From JAUYQR01 sp963822435 (GTDB lineage: Bacteria > Pseudomonadota > Alphaproteobacteria > Rhodobacterales > Rhodobacteraceae): a DNA stretch of 64,000 nucleotides. The notes below the pieces were generated by a model that did no database searches, was not told the DNA's origin, and saw nothing but the letters and a program-made list of their open reading frames with translations. Each line of letters opens with the position of its first letter. The first letter of the stretch is position 1. Of the stretch, positions 60,374-64,000 are shown one piece after another. The stretch lies in the NCBI GenBank assembly GCA_963822435.1, contig CAWGHN010000005.1, forward strand, positions 124,001-188,000. The letters are read 5' to 3'. Made by a program: the position numbers and the translations under genes.

Positions 60374-61405
60374 TCAGCGGCGTCCTTTCCGGGTGATCTG
60401 CGGCACGCCGAGGTCGGCGGGGTTGATGGCTTGCGGCGGGGCGGCGGTGCGGCGGGCGACGCGCAGTTTGGCCGAGCGGGAGCGGGGGTTGCGCGCCAGT
60501 TCGGCCTCGTCCGCCGTGACGGCGCGGCGGGTGACAAGGTCGAAGCGGGCGGTGGTGTCGGTTTTCGCCGGGGCGTAGCGGTTGGCGTTGGCCTCATGCC
60601 CGGAGGCGAGCTGGAAGAAGCGTTTGACGATGCGGTCTTCGAGGCTGTGGAAGGTGACGACGGCCAGCAATCCGCCCGGTTTCAGTGCGCGTTCGGCGGC
60701 GGCGAGGCCTTCGGCAAGTTCGGTGAATTCGGTGTTCACGGCGATGCGGATGGCCTGGAAGGTGCGGGTTGCGGGGTGGCTTTGGCCGGGCTTCGGGCGC
60801 GGCAGGCAGCGGGCGACAATCTCGGCCAGCCGCAGCGTGGTGGTGATCGGCTCGCGCGTGCGCGCGTCCACGATCGCGTGCGCGATGCGGCGCGAGGCGT
60901 GTTCCTCGCCGTAGGCGTAGATCAGGTTGGCAAGGTCGGCCTCATCCAGCGTGTTGACGAGGTCGGCGGCGCTGTCGCCGGACTGGCTCATCCGCATGTC
61001 GAGGGGACCGTCGCGCATGAAGGAAAAGCCGCGTTCGGCCTGATCGAGCTGCATTGAGGACACGCCGAGGTCGAGGACGATGCCGTCAAGGGTGGGGCCG
61101 TCGAGGGGCGTGCCTGCGGTGGTGTCGAGGTGGGAAAAGGTGCCTTCGACGAGGGTCAGGCGGTCGCCGTAGGGTGCAGCCCAGGTGGCGGCCATTTCAA
61201 GGGCCAGCGGGTCGCGGTCGACGCCGATCACGCGGGCGCCGGCATCCAGAAGCGCGCGGGTGTAGCCCCCAGCCCCAAGCGTGCCGTCAAGCCAGAGGCC
61301 CTGAACCGGGGCCGCGGCCTTCAGGATCGGGTCGAGCAGAACCGGAATGTGGGGATCATCGGAACCAGATGTGTCGGTGGGGCGACCGGGCAGCGGATCG
61401 CGCAT
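60374..61405 (-). CDS. rsmH: 16S rRNA (cytosine1402-N4)-methyltransferase
   Basis: A 343-residue SAM methyltransferase that modifies C1402 in the ribosomal P site. The N-terminal IPVLLDPILKA, the SAM loop DGTLGAGGYTRALLDAG, GVSSMQLDQAERGFSFMRDGPLDMRM split, VTFHSLEDRIVKRFF and the end RSRSAKLRVARR are all family signatures. It lies 9 bases after mraZ. Confidence 0.96.
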   Translation of the reverse strand: MRDPLPGRPTDTSGSDDPHIPVLLDPILKAAAPVQGLWLDGTLGAGGYTRALLDAGARVIGVDRDPLALEMAATWAAPYGDRLTLVEGTFSHLDTTAGTPLDGPTLDGIVLDLGVSSMQLDQAERGFSFMRDGPLDMRMSQSGDSAADLVNTLDEADLANLIYAYGEEHASRRIAHAIVDARTREPITTTLRLAEIVARCLPRPKPGQSHPATRTFQAIRIAVNTEFTELAEGLAAAERALKPGGLLAVVTFHSLEDRIVKRFFQLASGHEANANRYAPAKTDTTARFDLVTRRAVTADEAELARNPRSRSAKLRVARRTAAPPQAINPADLGVPQITRKGRR

Positions 61406-61414
61406 CGCCGCCCC

Positions 61415-61927
61415 CTACCCTGACCGTTTGTGCCGCCCGACGAGGGTCAGCGGATCGGTGTCGTCGTCGTCTTCCTCGGCCAGTTCGGCGTCATAGACTT
61501 CGCGGCGGAAGAGGCGGAAGCGGTTGGTGAAACCGGCAAACGCCGCCTCGCCGCCCGAGGCGAGGTCATCGCCCAGAAAGCCCATCTTCTCGCGCACCTT
61601 CGGGGGCAGCACGATGCGGCCATCGGGTTCGATCTCGACCATCACCGAGCGGCTGATCAGATCGCGTTCGGCGCGGGTGCGTTCGGGCGAGCCCATGTCC
61701 ATCGCCTCGATCTCGGCGGCGAGCGCATCGGCCCCGCGGCGCGAGTAACCTTCGACGAAAGTGCGGGATTTGCCGCCGTAGACAAGGTAGACGCGCGGGC
61801 GGGCGGTTTCGCCGATCGGCTGGTCGTCGGCTTCCAGAATACGGCGGAAGGCGGCCGGGATCGACACCCGGGCCTTGCTATCTACCTTCTGGTAGAATTC
61901 GCCTCTGAACGCCTCTGCCATCGCCAT
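61415..61927 (-). CDS. mraZ: Transcriptional regulator MraZ
   Basis: A 170-residue protein with two AbrB-like (SpoVT) beta domains. The first has VDSKARVSIPAAFRRIL and the second IEPDGRIVLPPKVREKMGF, each with the conserved DxxGR-type turn (VDSKARVS is a variant). MraZ is the first gene of the dcw cluster and represses it by binding TGGGN repeats upstream. Candidate repeats exist at 62195..62229, 62365..62379 and 62478..62492, further away than usual. Confidence 0.95.
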   Translation of the reverse strand: MAMAEAFRGEFYQKVDSKARVSIPAAFRRILEADDQPIGETARPRVYLVYGGKSRTFVEGYSRRGADALAAEIEAMDMGSPERTRAERDLISRSVMVEIEPDGRIVLPPKVREKMGFLGDDLASGGEAAFAGFTNRFRLFRREVYDAELAEEDDDDTDPLTLVGRHKRSG

Positions 61928-61967
61928 TGCGGCCTTGTAAAAATGTCCCGAACCCGAACGATGAAAT

Positions 61968-62007
61968 GGAAAAGGCGGATCGGGTTGCTGCCACTACCCG
62001 ATCCGCC
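61968..62007 (-). terminator. Intrinsic terminator or attenuator upstream of mraZ
   Basis: On the minus strand, GGCGGATCGGGT pairs perfectly over 12 bp with ACCCGATCCGCC (loop of 10 bases, 61986..61995), followed by TTTTCC. It lies about 41 bases before the mraZ ATG, so any transcript starting further upstream would meet it before reaching the dcw genes. On the plus strand there is no T-tract. Confidence 0.7.
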
Positions 62008-62053
62008 GCTGTCCCATCGCTGGGCGTCCAGCTACGCGCGCCACCTGGGGGAG

Positions 62054-62326
62054 ATGTCTGCTCGCTCGCGCGCCGGATCTCTGTCGTCCGATGAAGGGGG
62101 CGGCCTGTATGAAGCTGCCTATCGCCTTGTTCGGGGTCTTGAGCTGCCCCTGCTTTTCAATGCCCTCTGCATCGTCCGTGAGAAAGGGATGACATGGGAC
62201 GATATGGGAATCAATGGAAAAGTTTGGGTAGAAGCGCGAGATATTGTGTTGGCATGGCTGTCGAAACAGGATGTTGAGGCTCGCAATGGCGTGAATTATC
62301 TATCACTAGGGATCAACGGGGCGTGA
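62054..62326 (+). CDS. Hypothetical protein, possibly a real small gene
   Basis: A 90-residue frame: MSARSRAGSLSSDEGG, then LYEAAYRLVRGLELPLLFNA, REKGMTWDDMGINGKVWVE, and WLSKQDVEARNGVNYLS. The composition looks protein-like (mixed helix-forming residues, several Trp). Codon third positions are less GC-rich than in the neighbours, so it might be acquired. The frame is open upstream to 61943 and beyond. The presence of TGGGA repeats inside it (62195..62229) and of a minus-strand terminator suggests the DNA may instead be a regulatory leader. Confidence 0.35.
   Translation: MSARSRAGSLSSDEGGGLYEAAYRLVRGLELPLLFNALCIVREKGMTWDDMGINGKVWVEARDIVLAWLSKQDVEARNGVNYLSLGINGA
62195..62229 (+). promoter_or_regulatory. 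TGGGA array, candidate MraZ box (plus-strand orientation)
   Basis: Four pentamers occur at an exact 10-base period: TGGGA, TGGGA, TGGAA, TGGGT, each separated by 5 bases. This is the spacing recognised by MraZ octamers in E. coli and Mycoplasma. It lies about 270 bases upstream of mraZ and inside the hypothetical frame. Confidence 0.45.
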
Positions 62327-62364
62327 TCGTCTAGATATTGTGGCCACGTCGGATTGCGGTAAAT

Positions 62365-62379
62365 TCCCATACTGTCCCA
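62365..62379 (-). promoter_or_regulatory. TGGGA pair, candidate MraZ box (mraZ orientation)
   Basis: On the minus strand TGGGA-N5-TGGGA. A second such pair is at 62478..62492. If functional, these point to a dcw promoter near 62350 with a leader of more than 400 bases. Confidence 0.4.
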
Positions 62380-62477
62380 AGAAAGTTGCGGCGGGACCGA
62401 TATGGTGGGCGCCAAGCGCGCGGTCATGCGCGGAAAATGGCGGCGACAGGCGCGGCGGGCGGGCGTGACCGGCGCTT

Positions 62478-62492
62478 TCCCATGGTTTCCCA
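62478..62492 (-). promoter_or_regulatory. TGGGA pair 2, candidate MraZ box
   Basis: On the minus strand TGGGA-N5-TGGGA within an A-rich stretch, 18 bases beyond the TetR stop at 62510. It also forms a CCCATGG/CCATGGG dyad. Confidence 0.35.
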
Positions 62493-62509
62493 TGGGTTTG
62501 ATTCGGGAG

Positions 62510-63121
62510 TCAGCCAGACTTTGGGCGCTTGAACAGGAGCCGCAGGTAGCGTTCGGCGTGGTCAAGCGCGTCCCGCATCGGGGCCACATCGTCCAGCGCC
62601 TTGGCGGTGATGATGCCGCCCTGCACGATGACCTGCATGTAAAGCGCCAGACTTTCGGCTGTGACGCCCGGCACGGAATGGCGGGTCAGCGCCTCGGCCA
62701 GATGGGCGCGGATGTGGGCGGCGCCCGAGCGGATGCTTGCCTCGGCGGCAGTGCGGATTGCGGGGTGCGTGTGGTAGGTTTCCTGCACGGTGGTGCCGGC
62801 GACGCAGGAAAATTCTGGGATCGGGCGGTCAAGCAGGCTGCGGCGCAGGTCGATGTAGGCGAACACCCGGTCCAGCGGGTCGGGCAGGCTGTTGTAGGGG
62901 TGGGCTGCGAACATCGCGCCCGTGGTTTCGGTCCAGTGGTCGACGACCGCCGCACCCAGCGCATCCTTGGAGGGGAAGTGGTGGAAGAAGGCGCCCTTCG
63001 TCACCCCGGCGGCGGCGCAGAGGTCATCGACGCTGGTCGCGGCAAAGCCCTGGCGACGGATCAGGTCTGTCGCCGCGGCCAAGAGGCGCGGGCGGGCTTC
63101 GCCGCGCGGAACGCGGGTCAT
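62510..63121 (-). CDS. TetR/AcrR family transcriptional regulator
   Basis: A 203-residue regulator. The N-terminal HTH is LLAAATDLIRRQGFAATSVDDL followed by CAAAGVTKGAFFHHFPSKDAL split, the standard TetR pattern. The C-terminal ligand domain includes FSCVAGTTVQETYHTHPAIR and a C-terminal TetR_C-like segment (LALYMQVIVQGGIITAKAL). It is the last gene of a minus-strand operon after two VOC proteins (25-base gap), so it may regulate them. Confidence 0.9.
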   Translation of the reverse strand: MTRVPRGEARPRLLAAATDLIRRQGFAATSVDDLCAAAGVTKGAFFHHFPSKDALGAAVVDHWTETTGAMFAAHPYNSLPDPLDRVFAYIDLRRSLLDRPIPEFSCVAGTTVQETYHTHPAIRTAAEASIRSGAAHIRAHLAEALTRHSVPGVTAESLALYMQVIVQGGIITAKALDDVAPMRDALDHAERYLRLLFKRPKSG

Positions 63122-63146
63122 CTGGAGCAGGGTCGGGCGGTTGGGA

Positions 63147-63602
63147 TCATTCCGCCTTGTCCCAAAGCGCGGGGTCAGGTGTCAACACGGCCCAGTGGAT
63201 GCCGAACGGGTCGATCAGAAGCCCCCATTCATCGCCCCAGAACTGGCGCTGGAACGGGGCGACGGCGGTGCATCCTGCGGCAATGGCGCGGTCAAACCAC
63301 GTCTGCCCGTCCGGCACCACCAGTTGCAGGTGGCCGCGCGGCAGGGGCGAACCATCGTGCGACTCGCCGCTGGTATGGTCGGTCAGCATCAGCGCGCCGT
63401 GGTTGATTTCGACCTGAACGTGCATGAAGTGGCCGGGGTGGCCATCCAGCGGCATCCGGCCGATGTCACGCGCGGCGAAGGCCCTGATATAGAAGTCGGC
63501 CGCCACGCCGGATTGCCCGGCAAGGGCAAGGTAGGGGATGACGCCTTGCATGATGCGGTCTGCGGGGCGGTAGCGGCGGTCCTGGGGGATAGCGTCGGAC
63601 AT
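63147..63602 (-). CDS. VOC family (glyoxalase/PhnB-like) protein
   Basis: A 151-residue paired beta-alpha-beta-beta-beta protein. GVIPYLALAGQSGVAADFYIRAF is the PhnB-like opening, HVQVEINHGALMLTDH is the first half metal region, and GHLQLVVPDG with DEWGLLIDPFGIHWAVLTP closes the second half. Similar proteins are named PhnB or UbiE-like domain proteins; the reaction is unknown. It lies between another VOC gene (12-base gap) and TetR. Confidence 0.85.
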   Translation of the reverse strand: MSDAIPQDRRYRPADRIMQGVIPYLALAGQSGVAADFYIRAFAARDIGRMPLDGHPGHFMHVQVEINHGALMLTDHTSGESHDGSPLPRGHLQLVVPDGQTWFDRAIAAGCTAVAPFQRQFWGDEWGLLIDPFGIHWAVLTPDPALWDKAE

Positions 63603-63614
63603 GGGGTGTTCCTT

Positions 63615-64000
63615 TCAGTCTGCGGCGGCGTGGATGGCGGCAAGGTCGATCTTGCCCATCGTCATCATGGCGGACAGAACACGGGCGGCGCGGGCCTTGT
63701 CGGGGTCGCGCACGAGACGGGCGAAGTCGGCGGGGATGATCTGCCACGACAGGCCGAAGCGGTCTTTCAGCCAACCGCAGGGGCCGTGGCTGCCACCACC
63801 TTCGACCATCGCATCCCAGAGGCGGTCGGTTTCGGCCTGATCGGGGGTTTCGACGAGGATCGAGACACATTCGGACAGCGGGAACATCGGGCCTGCGTCG
63901 AGGATCTGGTAGGGGGTGCCGTTCAGGGTGAAGTCGATCACCTCGAAATGCATGTCACCGTCGGGGCCGCCGTGATCGCTGGCGTAGAAGGCGTCGATGC
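63615..64000 (-). CDS. VOC family protein, partial at the right edge
   Basis: The frame is open to the window edge. The visible residues run IDAFYASDHGGPDGDMHF, FTLNGTPYQILDAGP, SILVETPDQAETDRLWDAMV and GWLKDRFGLSWQIIP, the second half of a PhnB-like (3-demethylubiquinone methyltransferase-like) VOC domain with the C-terminal MMTMGKIDLAAIHAA tail. The start lies beyond base 64000. It is co-oriented with the VOC and TetR genes. Confidence 0.85.
   Translation of the reverse strand, partial: IDAFYASDHGGPDGDMHFEVIDFTLNGTPYQILDAGPMFPLSECVSILVETPDQAETDRLWDAMVEGGGSHGPCGWLKDRFGLSWQIIPADFARLVRDPDKARAARVLSAMMTMGKIDLAAIHAAAD

Noticed and set aside
61965..62400. RNase P RNA (rnpB) or another structured RNA gene upstream of mraZ
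   Set aside because: The conserved GAGGAAAGTCC core and its partner regions of RNase P RNA are not present on either strand; only a simple terminator hairpin is seen.

Overview
The window is GC-rich chromosomal DNA from an alphaproteobacterium, almost certainly a phototrophic member of the Rhodobacteraceae. It carries an LH2 antenna operon (pucB, pucA, pucC) with paired PpsR/CrtJ-type sites, a pstSCAB-phoU-phoB operon, and a dcw cell-wall cluster with the DUF2161 gene inserted between mraY and murD, an arrangement I recall from this family. No rRNA, tRNA, CRISPR array, insertion sequence or phage was seen.

Layout. 1-3.1 kb: a nuclease gene and an MFS efflux gene, each broken by an apparent one-base insertion, flank an intact DegT-type aminotransferase. 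3.2-14.2 kb: housekeeping genes (gph, glmU-glmS, an AlkD-like glycosylase, a lipoprotein, moaA, a membrane alpha/beta hydrolase), a kinase plus class III aminotransferase pair, and an NTF2-like protein. 14.3-20.5 kb: the Pho operon behind a multi-repeat Pho box. 20.5-42 kb: a large sugar-catabolic region. It has a CUT1 ABC transporter, two FucU/RbsD-type mutarotases, two PfkB kinases, an FGGY kinase, a TIM-barrel isomerase, an aldo/keto reductase, an SgcQ/BtpA protein, an M42 (SgcX-like) protein, a creatininase-family protein, and a UxaA-type dehydratase coupled to a methyltransferase and an esterase-like hydrolase. 42-46 kb: a PotFGHI-like ABC transporter. 46.4-49.5 kb: modABC and a short ModE. 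49.5-51.9 kb: ThuA, a Gfo/Idh/MocA oxidoreductase and a DHFR-like protein. 51.9-61.9 kb: the dcw cluster, reading mraZ to murD on the minus strand. 62-64 kb: a TetR regulator with two VOC/PhnB-like proteins.

The most interesting part is the 20.5-42 kb region. A 12-bp palindrome, CTAACATGTTAG, occurs perfectly next to the local GntR/FCD regulator gene and in front of the ABC ATPase/binding-protein pair. Close variants lie at the permease genes and between the SgcQ operon and the aldo/keto reductase gene. This defines a probable local regulon for an unidentified carbohydrate. The puc operon lies inside this locus, between the binding protein and its permeases, behind a strong bidirectional terminator.

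Two other unexplained sequence families appear. One is a GC-rich intergenic stem-loop element with seven copies. The other is a near-perfect palindrome, TGTCCCAC-N-GTGGGACA, with three copies. Upstream of mraZ, periodic TGGGA arrays and a minus-strand terminator hairpin suggest an unusual leader for the dcw operon.
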